Part shown: positions 49,504 through 61,016 of the stretch, piece after piece
Layout of the letters: the number at the start of each line of letters is the position of its first letter
How positions within the stretch are numbered: the stretch's first letter is position 1
Source of the DNA: an uncultured Christensenella sp.
GTDB taxonomy: Bacteria > Bacillota > Clostridia > Christensenellales > Pumilibacteraceae
Assembly: GCA_910577945.1 (NCBI GenBank)
Contig: CAJTNI010000003.1
Location: 43,567 to 107,566, forward strand
Direction: 5' to 3'
Length of the DNA stretch: 64,000 nucleotides
Notes under the pieces: generated by a model
Told to the model about the DNA's origin: nothing
Database searches by the model: none
What the model saw: the letters and a program-made list of their open reading frames with translations, nothing else
Translations under genes and position numbers: made by a program

Positions 49504-50313
49504 TTACCGCTTTTCCTTTATAAGCTCGGCGATTTTGTACACCTCGCTCTTCGCCACGCGTCTGTCGGCGGCGACGCGCTTGACCGCGTCGCGCAAATCC
49601 ATGCCGTCGTCCACGTACGTTTTCAAATGCTCCTCTACGGTGAGCGCGGCGTAGTCGTTGTCGAGCGCGCCCTCGACGACTACCGCAAACTCGCCCTTTT
49701 CGGTTACGTCGAGCGCGTCGCCCAACCGCCCGCGCGTGACCGTTTCGTACAGCTTGGTCATTTCCCTGCACACCGCCACGCGCCGCGCGCCCAGCTCGGC
49801 GTGCAAAAACTCCAAGTCCTTTTTGATATCGTGCACCGCGCTGTAAAACACGAGCGTGCTCGGCACGGTCTTGTACGGCTCGACAAACCGCTTGCGGTCG
49901 ATATTCTTTTCGGGCAAAAACCCGAGCACGGTGAACGCCCGCGTCGGCAGTCCCGACAGCACCAGCGCGTCCACCGCCGCGCACGCGCCGCTCACCACGG
50001 TGAACTCCACGCCGTTCGCGATTGCCGCGTCGATTAAAATATGTCCGGGGTCGGACACGGCGGGCATGCCCGCGTCGGACACCACCGCCGCGCTCTCGCC
50101 CGCTTTTAGCCGCGCGATTATCCCGTCGACCGCGCTGCGCTCGTTAAACTTGTGGTACGCAACCGTTTTGGTGGTAATGCCGTACTTATTCAATAGCACG
50201 GCGGTATGCCTTGTGTCCTCGGCGGCGATAAAATCTACGGAGCGCAAAACGTCGAGCGCACGCCGCGTTATTTCGTCGAGGTTGCCTATCGGCGTTGCCA
50301 CGATATACAGCAT
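49504..50313 (-). CDS. rsmI: 16S rRNA (cytidine-1402 2'-O) methyltransferase
   Basis: A 269-residue protein of the tetrapyrrole-methylase fold with the RsmI pattern: MLYIVATPIGNLDEITRRALDVL, FIAAEDTRHTAVLLNKYGI, VSDAGMPAVSDPG and FLPEKN. It methylates C1402 in the ribosomal P site. Its ATG overlaps the stop of trmN6 by one base (TAATG), so translation is coupled, as in the Bacillus yabB-yabC region. Confidence 0.93.
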   Translation of the reverse strand: MLYIVATPIGNLDEITRRALDVLRSVDFIAAEDTRHTAVLLNKYGITTKTVAYHKFNERSAVDGIIARLKAGESAAVVSDAGMPAVSDPGHILIDAAIANGVEFTVVSGACAAVDALVLSGLPTRAFTVLGFLPEKNIDRKRFVEPYKTVPSTLVFYSAVHDIKKDLEFLHAELGARRVAVCREMTKLYETVTRGRLGDALDVTEKGEFAVVVEGALDNDYAALTVEEHLKTYVDDGMDLRDAVKRVAADRRVAKSEVYKIAELIKEKR

Positions 50314-50984
50314 TAAAACTCCTTTACCGACACGTCCATGCCGAGCTTGCCGCCGCGCACGCACCGCAGCAAAAACGTCTTGGCGTTGGCGTTCATAACC
50401 AGCGTTTTGGGCGTAAGCCCGTTTTCGCCGCATACGCAAAGCGTCTCGTCCAGCCGCGCCGCGGTGTGCACGAAATAAAACTCGCCGCGCTGCGTCAGCA
50501 TGCGCTTTGCCGCGCGCACGATATCCCCGAACTCGACGGTAAGCTCGCAGCTCGCCGCGGGCGCGATTTTTCTCGGCGCCGTGCCGCGCTTATAAAACGG
50601 CGGATTGCAAACCACCGCGTCGTACCCGACGCCGCCGACGTCGGCAAGCGTCAAGTCGCGCACGTCGGCGTTGTAGAACCTCACGCCGTCCAAGCCGTTG
50701 AGCGCGCACGAACGCACGCTCATGTCGCAGAGCGCGCCGTCCAGCTCCGCGCCGTCCACGCGCGCGCCCGTGGCGACGGCTATGAGTATGCCCACAACGC
50801 CGCAGCCCGAGCACAAATCGAGCACGCGATTTTCGCGCGTAATACGCGCCGCCGCGAACTTCGCGAGCGCGACCGCATCCGTGCCGAATCGGTACAGCTC
50901 CGCGCTTTGGATTATGCCGTAGCCGTCGTCCAGAGGCTCGATTTTTTCGCCCGCTTTGAGCGGTACGTCGCGCATGCCGAGCAT
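50313..50984 (-). CDS. tRNA1(Val) adenine-37 N6-methyltransferase-like protein
   Basis: A 223-residue class I methyltransferase of the TrmN6/YabB type. It has the SAM motif VLDLCSGCGVVGIL, acidic loop DGAELD and the N6-adenine motif NPPFYKRG. Located between hpt and rsmI; in Bacillus the same family gene lies next to rsmI. Target base is inferred from family. Confidence 0.88.
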   Translation of the reverse strand: MLGMRDVPLKAGEKIEPLDDGYGIIQSAELYRFGTDAVALAKFAAARITRENRVLDLCSGCGVVGILIAVATGARVDGAELDGALCDMSVRSCALNGLDGVRFYNADVRDLTLADVGGVGYDAVVCNPPFYKRGTAPRKIAPAASCELTVEFGDIVRAAKRMLTQRGEFYFVHTAARLDETLCVCGENGLTPKTLVMNANAKTFLLRCVRGGKLGMDVSVKEF

Positions 50985-50985
50985 A

Positions 50986-51489
50986 TTACGGAATCAGCTC
51001 GTAAATCCCGTCGATATTGCGCAGCTGCTGATTGTAATCGAGCCCGTATCCGACAAAGAACTTGTCGGTGTCGATTACAAAGCCTATCCAATCCGCAACG
51101 CCGGGTCGGCGCGCTACCATCGAGCACATTTTCATGGAGTTTGCGCCCTGACTCAAAAACCGCTTTTTCATGAGCGCCGCCGTCGCGCCCGTATCGACGA
51201 TATCCTCGATGACCAGCACGTCCGCGCCCTTTTGGATAGCCGTGTCCTGAATGAGCACGGGCTCGCACGCCTTCATGCCGTCGTAGCTGCGCACGGACAC
51301 GAACTCGCAGCGTATGTCGGTTTTTAAATGCTTGATAACGTCACAATAGAAAATCGCCGCGCCGCGCAGCACGCACACGCACACCAACGGCTGTTTCGAG
51401 TCCTTGTACGCCTCGTCAATCTCGTGCGCCAATTCCTTTGCGCGAGCGCGAATTTGCTCGCCCGTTACAAACGCTTGACCAAGTTCCAT
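50986..51489 (-). CDS. hpt: Hypoxanthine phosphoribosyltransferase
   Basis: A 167-residue purine-salvage enzyme that uses PRPP. It has the PRPP motif VLVIEDIVDTGATA (the usual Leu/Thr after Gly is Ala) and the flexible loop FVSVRSYDG. The ATG at 51489 has GGGAGG upstream. It follows tilS, the classical tilS-hpt pair. Confidence 0.93.
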   Translation of the reverse strand: MELGQAFVTGEQIRARAKELAHEIDEAYKDSKQPLVCVCVLRGAAIFYCDVIKHLKTDIRCEFVSVRSYDGMKACEPVLIQDTAIQKGADVLVIEDIVDTGATAALMKKRFLSQGANSMKMCSMVARRPGVADWIGFVIDTDKFFVGYGLDYNQQLRNIDGIYELIP

Positions 51490-51539
51490 TATGTATGACC
51501 TCCCGTCACGGTTTTTCTTTTCGTTTTTCTCAGTCCGCA

Positions 51540-52931
51540 CTACCAACGCAGCGCGACGACGCCCTTTTCCGCGGTCGCGGGCGTTTGCGCCGCTTGCGCC
51601 GACACCTGCACGCCCACTATCACGAGCACCGTCGAGCCTACGCAAACGAGCGGCGTGCGGTCGCGCAGCCTGCGCGGAAGCTTGTTGTCGATAAAATATT
51701 CTTTGAGCTTTTTCGTGCCGCCGCCGTACGGCGTGAACATATCGCCGTCGCGCCTGAACCTGAGCGTCGCGCCCGACAGCCGCGCCAAATCCACCGCGCC
51801 GCCCTTAACCTCGCGCGGATTGATTTCGCTTTTATGAACGTCCACGACCAAGCCGTCGATATAATTCGCGCCGAGGACGAGCGCGCTCTCGCCGTCGTAC
51901 TTTTCGCGTGGAACGTATACGGCGACCGCGCCGTACTCGCGCGCCGCGACCGCGCCGCACGCAAGCGCCGTGCTCGCGCCCGTGCGCATTCCGACAAGCC
52001 GCACGACGCTTGAAATCTGCTCGCGCGTGACGTCCGTAAGCGAAAAATATCCGAGCGCGCGCCGCACGTATCTCGCGCCGAGCGCGCCCGACAGCGCGCT
52101 ATCGCTAATAAGCACCGCGCCGCGGTCGTATACGATTTGCGACGGGTCGAGCATGCCGTCGAGCACGGCGCACGCCTCGCGGCACTCGCGCGCAAGCTCG
52201 TTTATCGCGCGCACCGCGCCGCCGTAACGCTGCTCGATAAGCGGAATAACGTTCAGGCGTAAAAAGTTTCTATCCGCCGCCGTCTCGAAATTGGTTTCGT
52301 CCGTCACGTATTCTATGCCGTGCGCCGCCGCGTACTCGTCGAGCTCGCGCGGATACACGTCTATAAACGGACGCAGTATAGGCGCGTAATTAGTATTGGC
52401 GTTTATGCAACGCAGTTCGTCGCCCGCCCCGTCGCGCGCACGCGAAAACAAAGCGTTTGCCGCGGTCTTTTCTCCGACGTTCATGCCGCGCAAGCCGTCC
52501 AAGCCCGCTCCTCGGAACATGTGCATGAGGACGCTTTCCGCATTGTCGAGCGCGTGGTGAGCGGTGAGAATACAGTCGGCTGCGCGCGTTTTTATCAGCT
52601 CGTAAAATATACCGTAGCGCAGCGAACGCGCCGCCTGCTCGATTGTAAGGCGGTTTTTCGCGCTCTCGCCCTTGACGTCGACAGCGAACGCCTTAAATTC
52701 GATATCGTTCTTTTCGCAAAACTCGCGCACGAAATTTTCGTCGCGCGCGGCGGTTTCACGCAGCCCGTGATTGACGTGCACGGCGACAATGCGCTCGCGC
52801 GCCACCGCGCCGCAGCCGACGACGGCGTGCAAAAGGCACATGGAATCGCGCCCGCCGCTCACCCCGACCGCTATTTTTTTATCGGTGTACGCCGATAAAA
52901 CCCACGCCGTTTTTTGCATCAAATCAACCAT
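51540..52931 (-). CDS. tilS: tRNA(Ile) lysidine synthetase
   Basis: A 463-residue ATP-dependent enzyme that converts C34 of tRNA-Ile(CAU) to lysidine. The ATP motif is AVGVSGGRDSMCLLHAV (SGGxDS with Arg), followed by HVNHGLR and ILTAHHALDNAESVLMHMFRGAGLDGLRGM. The C-terminal substrate domain is present, and the extreme C-terminus is Ala/Val-rich. The ATG at 52931 lies 6 bases after a consensus -10 box; the upstream start at 52949 would be inside the promoter. Leads tilS-hpt-trmN6-rsmI. Confidence 0.93.
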   Translation of the reverse strand: MVDLMQKTAWVLSAYTDKKIAVGVSGGRDSMCLLHAVVGCGAVARERIVAVHVNHGLRETAARDENFVREFCEKNDIEFKAFAVDVKGESAKNRLTIEQAARSLRYGIFYELIKTRAADCILTAHHALDNAESVLMHMFRGAGLDGLRGMNVGEKTAANALFSRARDGAGDELRCINANTNYAPILRPFIDVYPRELDEYAAAHGIEYVTDETNFETAADRNFLRLNVIPLIEQRYGGAVRAINELARECREACAVLDGMLDPSQIVYDRGAVLISDSALSGALGARYVRRALGYFSLTDVTREQISSVVRLVGMRTGASTALACGAVAAREYGAVAVYVPREKYDGESALVLGANYIDGLVVDVHKSEINPREVKGGAVDLARLSGATLRFRRDGDMFTPYGGGTKKLKEYFIDNKLPRRLRDRTPLVCVGSTVLVIVGVQVSAQAAQTPATAEKGVVALRW

Positions 52932-52937
52932 GAAATA

Positions 52938-52966
52938 ATTATACGGCAAACTTGCCGATAAGTCAA
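52938..52966 (-). promoter_or_regulatory. Promoter of tilS, leaderless geometry
   Basis: TTGACT, 17-bp spacer, consensus TATAAT, then 6 bases to the ATG at 52931. Confidence 0.85.
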
Positions 52967-53021
52967 GATTTATTTGCGCGTCTAAATTACAGTAATCGAC
53001 TATTTGCTCAATATCGCACGC

Positions 53022-53054
53022 AAAAAGCGACGGAAATACTCCGTCGCTTTTTTT
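53022..53054 (-). terminator. Terminator of rpoBC
   Basis: AGCGACGGA / TCCGTCGCT stem with a 5-base loop, A-run before and T-run after, 15 bases past the rpoC stop. Bidirectional in form. Confidence 0.85.
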
Positions 53055-53068
53055 CGATTATTGCGATT

Positions 53069-56680
<3,612 letters not shown>

Positions 56681-56719
56681 ATCTGCGTTCTCCTTCTGCG
56701 TTTACGCTAGTCGTGTCGT

Positions 56720-59700
56720 CTACTCGTCGTCGCCTTCGTCGAAATCGTCGAAGTCGCCGTCGTCCGCAGTATCGAATTCGTCGTCGCCGAGGTCGACCTC
56801 GTCGTCGAACAGGCTGCCGGGCGCGTCGTCGGACTTATCGAACAAGTCGTCCTCGTCGCCGAGCCCGCCGAGAATATCCGAACCGATATCGCCGCCGTCC
56901 TCGCCCGCAAACAGGTCGGGGTCGTAATGGCGTTGCGTCGGCTCTGCGTCGTAGCCCGTCGGCTCGTCGTCCATAAGCTCTTTAATGCCGATTTCTTCCT
57001 TGTCTTCGGTGAGCACCTTGACGTCGAGCGCAAGCGCCTGCAATTCCTTGATAAGCACTTTGAACGACTCGGGAATGCCCGGTTCGGACACGTCCATGCC
57101 GCGAATAATGCTGTCGTAGGTCTTGCTGCGTCCCGCGATATCGTCGGACTTGACCGTCATAATCTCTTGCAGCACGTTTGCCGCGCCGTAAGCGTACAAC
57201 GCCCAAACCTCCATTTCTCCGAACCGCTGACCGCCGTTCTGCGCCTTGCCGCCGAGCGGCTGCTGCGTAACGAGCGAGTACGGACCCGTGGAGCGCGCGT
57301 GCATCTTGTCGTCGACCAAGTGAATAAGCTTCAACATATACATGTAACCGACGGTGGCGCGGTTTTCAAACGCCTCGCCCGTTCTGCCATCGTACATTTG
57401 TATCTTTCCGTCGACCTCGCCGTCGGGCGAAACGTAACCGTTTTCCGCGAGCAGCTTTTCCATGTCGGACTCGGTCGCGCCGTCGAATACGGGCGACGAC
57501 ACCTTCCAGCCGAGCGCCTTTGCGACAAGCCCCAAGTGAACTTCGAGCACCTGTCCGATATTCATACGGCTCGGAACGCCGAGCGGGTTGAGCACGATTT
57601 GCAACGGCGTGCCGTCCGCCATGAACGGCATGTCGGACTCTGGCAGCACGCGCGATATAACGCCCTTGTTGCCGTGGCGTCCCGCCATTTTGTCGCCGAC
57701 CGAAATCTTGCGCTTCTGCGCGATATATACGCGAACGAGCTTGTTTACGCCGGGTTTCATTTCGTCGCGGTTGGCGCGAGTGAACACCTTGACGTCCACA
57801 ACGATACCGCCCTCACCGTGCGGCACTTTGAGCGACGTGTCGCGCACCTCGCGCGCCTTGTCGCCGAATATGGCGCGCAGCAAACGCTCCTCGGGCGTGA
57901 GGTCGGTTTCGCCCTTCGGCGTGACCTTACCGACGAGAATATCGCCCGAATCGACCTCCGCGCCCACGCGAATGATACCGTCCTCGTCGAGGTTTTTGAG
58001 CGCCTCGGGGCTGACGTTGGGAATGTCGCGCGTGATTTCCTCCGCGCCGAGCTTGGTGTCGCGCGCTTCGGTCTCGTGTTTATTGATATGAATAGAAGTA
58101 AATACGTCGTCCTTGGCAATGCGCTCGCTGATAAGGATAGCGTCCTCGTAGTTGTATCCTTCCCAGCTCATAAAGCCGACGAGCACGTTTTTGCCGAGCG
58201 CAAGCTCGGTCTGCGACGTGGAATGTCCGTCCGCAAGCACCTGCCCCGCTCTCACGCGTTCGCCCTTGCTCACTATCGGACGCTGGTTAATGCACGTGCC
58301 TTGGTTAGAGCCGACGAACTTTTTAAGTATATACATTTGAGTCTTGCCGTCGTCTTCCTTGACGATAATACGCTCCGCGTCCACGTAATCGACAACGCCC
58401 GCCGCGCGCGCGATAATCATTACGCCCGAGTCGTACGCAATCTTGTGCTCGATACCCGTACCCACGATAGGCGCTTCAGTCTTTAACAGCGGAACTGCCT
58501 GACGCTGCATGTTGGACGCCATGAGCGCACGGTGCGAGTCGTCGTTTTCGAGGAACGGTATGAGCGCCGTAGCGACCGAAACCATCTGTCGCGGCGATAC
58601 GTCCACGTAGTCGATACGGTCGTGCGCGACCTCGCCGATGAGGTCGCGGTAGCGCATCATTACGCGGTCCTTGACGAAACGGTTGTTCTCGTCGAGCGGC
58701 TCGCTCGCCTGCGCTATCATGTATCTGTCCTCCTCGTCGGCGGGCAGGTAATCTACTATATCGGTGACTTGGTGGGTGGTCTTGTCCACCTTGCGGTACG
58801 GCGCTTCGATATACCCGTACTCGTTGATACGAGCATAGCACGACAGCGAGGAAATAAGACCGATGTTCTGACCTTCGGGCGTTTCGATAGGGCACATACG
58901 CGAATAGTGCGTGTAGTGAACGTCTCGAACCTCGAACGTGACGTGCTCGCGGTTGAGACCGCCGGGACCGAGCGCGGAAAGCTTGCGTCTGTGCGTAAGC
59001 TCGGCAATCGGGTTGGTCTCGTCCATAAACTGCGAGAGCTGCGACGAGCCGAAAAACTCTTTAATCGCGCTCGACACGGGGCGGACGTTGATAAGCGTCT
59101 GCGCCGACAGCTCGGCGTCGGTCTGGATTTGCATGCGCTCGCGCACGACGCGCTCCAAGCGCGACATACCGATGCGGAATTGGTTTTGCAAAAGCTCGCC
59201 CACACTGCGCACTCTGCGGTTGCCGAGGTGGTCGATATTGTCGCACGAGCCGAACCCGCGGTGCAAGCCCATAATGTAGTTGACGGTTGCGATTACGTCC
59301 TCGACGACGATATGCTTTACGACAAGGTCGTCGATATGCTCGCGACAAAGCGCGGCGAGCTTTTCGCGGTCGCCGTCCGCCTCGTCCAAAAGCGGTTTGA
59401 GCGCGGGATAGTAGACCATTTCGTCGATGCCGAGCGAGCGCGGATTGCAGTCGATATACTCGGACAAATCGACGTGGTTGTTGGACATTACGTTGAATTC
59501 CTCGCCGTCCTCGGTGAGCACCCACACGTTGCTTATGCCCGCGTTTTGAATTTTGACAGCGAGCTCCTCGGTGAGAATATCGGCGGAGGTATGCGTCGCT
59601 TTGTTCTCGGCGCGCGCGTACACAATGCCGTCCGCGTCCACGACGTCGCGCGCGACGCGGTAGCCGTCCACGCGGTAGCGCAAATGCAGCTTTTTGTTGT

Positions 59701-60589
59701 ATTTATAGCGTCCGACGCGCGACAGGTCGTACTTGCGGCGGTCGAAGAACATGCCGTAAATAAAGCTCTTAATCGAATCGATGGTGGGCGTCTCGCCGCT
59801 CCTGAGCTTGTGGTTAAGCTCGTACAGCGCGCGCTCCTCGTCGATAGCGGGCTTGTCCTCTTTGTCGCCGTAACGCGCGCAAGTGACTTCTATCATGGGG
59901 TCGTGCGAGAAAATCTCTTTGAGCTGCGCCTCCGAACCGAACCCGCCGTCTGTAACCGCAGACAAGCAACTCAAAAGCACCGTCGCAAGCACCTTCTTTT
60001 GACGGTCCACGCGCACCCACAAAACGCCCGCGGAATCCTCTTCGAATTCCAGCCACGCGCCGCGCGACGGAATGTTCTGCGCACTGTAATGCGCCTGACC
60101 CGTTTTGATATCCTTTTTGAAATCGAAATACACGCCGGGCGAGCGCACGAGCTGGCTTATGACGACGCGCTCCGCACCGTTGATGATAAACGAGCCCGTC
60201 GGCGTCATCTTGGGCAAATCGCCCATGTACACCTCGGAACGGGTATTCTCGTCGGTCTCGCAGTTGCGCAGACGTACCTGAACGTACAAAGGCACGGCAA
60301 ACGTAGCGTCGCGGTCCTTGCATTCCTTTTCGGTATAGTTGCGCTTTTGGTTAGCGCCGTCGCGGAAGCCGAGGTGGTAGTCCTCGAAAAACAGCTCGAC
60401 GCGGTTGGAATAATCGGTAATGGGCGAAAAATCGCGCAACACTTCCCTAATGCCGTTCTCGATAAAATCGTTGTACGATTTTTTCTGAACCTCGACAAGG
60501 TTGGGCATGTCGATAACTTCGTGGATTTGCGCGAACGACATGCGCTCCGTATTGCCGTACTTAACCTTAGAGATTTTCCTTTCAGTCAT
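56720..60589 (-). CDS. rpoB: RNA polymerase beta subunit
   Basis: A 1289-residue subunit. The rifampicin pocket reads FGSSQLSQFMDETNPIAELTHRRKLSALGPGGL, with the residues matching E. coli D516, H526 and S531 all of the sensitive type. KMAGRHGNKGVISR and the C-terminal clamp residues are standard. The last 60 residues are an acidic Asp/Glu/Gly tail, as in several Firmicutes. ATG at 60589 follows TAGGAG after a long leader with its own promoter, so rpoBC is transcribed without rplJL. Confidence 0.97.
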   Translation of the reverse strand: MTERKISKVKYGNTERMSFAQIHEVIDMPNLVEVQKKSYNDFIENGIREVLRDFSPITDYSNRVELFFEDYHLGFRDGANQKRNYTEKECKDRDATFAVPLYVQVRLRNCETDENTRSEVYMGDLPKMTPTGSFIINGAERVVISQLVRSPGVYFDFKKDIKTGQAHYSAQNIPSRGAWLEFEEDSAGVLWVRVDRQKKVLATVLLSCLSAVTDGGFGSEAQLKEIFSHDPMIEVTCARYGDKEDKPAIDEERALYELNHKLRSGETPTIDSIKSFIYGMFFDRRKYDLSRVGRYKYNKKLHLRYRVDGYRVARDVVDADGIVYARAENKATHTSADILTEELAVKIQNAGISNVWVLTEDGEEFNVMSNNHVDLSEYIDCNPRSLGIDEMVYYPALKPLLDEADGDREKLAALCREHIDDLVVKHIVVEDVIATVNYIMGLHRGFGSCDNIDHLGNRRVRSVGELLQNQFRIGMSRLERVVRERMQIQTDAELSAQTLINVRPVSSAIKEFFGSSQLSQFMDETNPIAELTHRRKLSALGPGGLNREHVTFEVRDVHYTHYSRMCPIETPEGQNIGLISSLSCYARINEYGYIEAPYRKVDKTTHQVTDIVDYLPADEEDRYMIAQASEPLDENNRFVKDRVMMRYRDLIGEVAHDRIDYVDVSPRQMVSVATALIPFLENDDSHRALMASNMQRQAVPLLKTEAPIVGTGIEHKIAYDSGVMIIARAAGVVDYVDAERIIVKEDDGKTQMYILKKFVGSNQGTCINQRPIVSKGERVRAGQVLADGHSTSQTELALGKNVLVGFMSWEGYNYEDAILISERIAKDDVFTSIHINKHETEARDTKLGAEEITRDIPNVSPEALKNLDEDGIIRVGAEVDSGDILVGKVTPKGETDLTPEERLLRAIFGDKAREVRDTSLKVPHGEGGIVVDVKVFTRANRDEMKPGVNKLVRVYIAQKRKISVGDKMAGRHGNKGVISRVLPESDMPFMADGTPLQIVLNPLGVPSRMNIGQVLEVHLGLVAKALGWKVSSPVFDGATESDMEKLLAENGYVSPDGEVDGKIQMYDGRTGEAFENRATVGYMYMLKLIHLVDDKMHARSTGPYSLVTQQPLGGKAQNGGQRFGEMEVWALYAYGAANVLQEIMTVKSDDIAGRSKTYDSIIRGMDVSEPGIPESFKVLIKELQALALDVKVLTEDKEEIGIKELMDDEPTGYDAEPTQRHYDPDLFAGEDGGDIGSDILGGLGDEDDLFDKSDDAPGSLFDDEVDLGDDEFDTADDGDFDDFDEGDDE

Positions 60590-60662
60590 ATCCGCTCCTA
60601 AAAAGGTTTATAACCCGTTGAATGTGTGCTAAACGCACCTCCGTACCACTTACGCAACAGCC

Positions 60663-60705
60663 AAAAAAACACGCACAAAAGCGGAGCGACTTGCATTCGC
60701 ACCGC
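60663..60705 (-). terminator. Terminator-like attenuator in the rpoB leader
   Basis: On the minus strand GCGG-T-GCGA / TCGC-T-CCGC pairs around ATGCAAG and is followed by TTTT and, 7 bases later, a run of seven T. It lies between promoter and start codon and could end transcripts early. Confidence 0.55.
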
Positions 60706-60810
60706 AAAATTCTACGTGTGTCATACTTGGAAGTTGATTAGCAACCGATTTGGCTCTCTTTAAATAAAGATTACGCTCGATACGCAAATGGCATACTAAC
60801 GCATTTTGAT

Positions 60811-60839
60811 ATTATATCACGCATTGTCAACTTAGTCAA
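60811..60839 (-). promoter_or_regulatory. Promoter of rpoBC
   Basis: TTGACT, 17-bp spacer, consensus TATAAT on the minus strand. Confidence 0.8.
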
Positions 60840-60945
60840 ACAATTTTCGGGAATATTTTCAAAAATTTTTTTAGTAAACGCGGCTATATTATTTCGCCGA
60901 GAGCACGCCGCGTTTACAGCCGCGCCCCGCCCGATTTATTGCACG

Positions 60946-60975
60946 CAAAAAGCGACGGAAATCCGCCGCTTTTCG
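60946..60975 (-). terminator. Terminator of the pullulanase gene
   Basis: AAAAGCG-A-CGGA / TCCG-C-CGCTTTT, a short-loop hairpin with one mismatch, about 45 bases after the stop. Confidence 0.7.
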
Positions 60976-61016
60976 CTGTGTTTTATCGAATCGAATAATC
61001 GCGTTTTATTCCGAAG

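Larger units (their letters stand above)
60590..61016. other. rpoB leader and promoter region
   Basis: A 427-base gap. It contains the rpoBC promoter (60811-60839), a leader of roughly 215 bases with a terminator-like hairpin (60663-60705), an AT-rich upstream tract and the pullulanase terminator (60946-60975). No small gene is convincing. Confidence 0.7.

Noticed and set aside
56927..60601. Very long open frames on the plus strand opposite rpoB, and similar ones opposite adhE, ileS, the pullulanase and others
   Set aside because: They are shadows made by strong GC codon bias: no Shine-Dalgarno site, Arg/His/Val-rich nonsense composition and no domain, while the opposite strand encodes clear housekeeping proteins.
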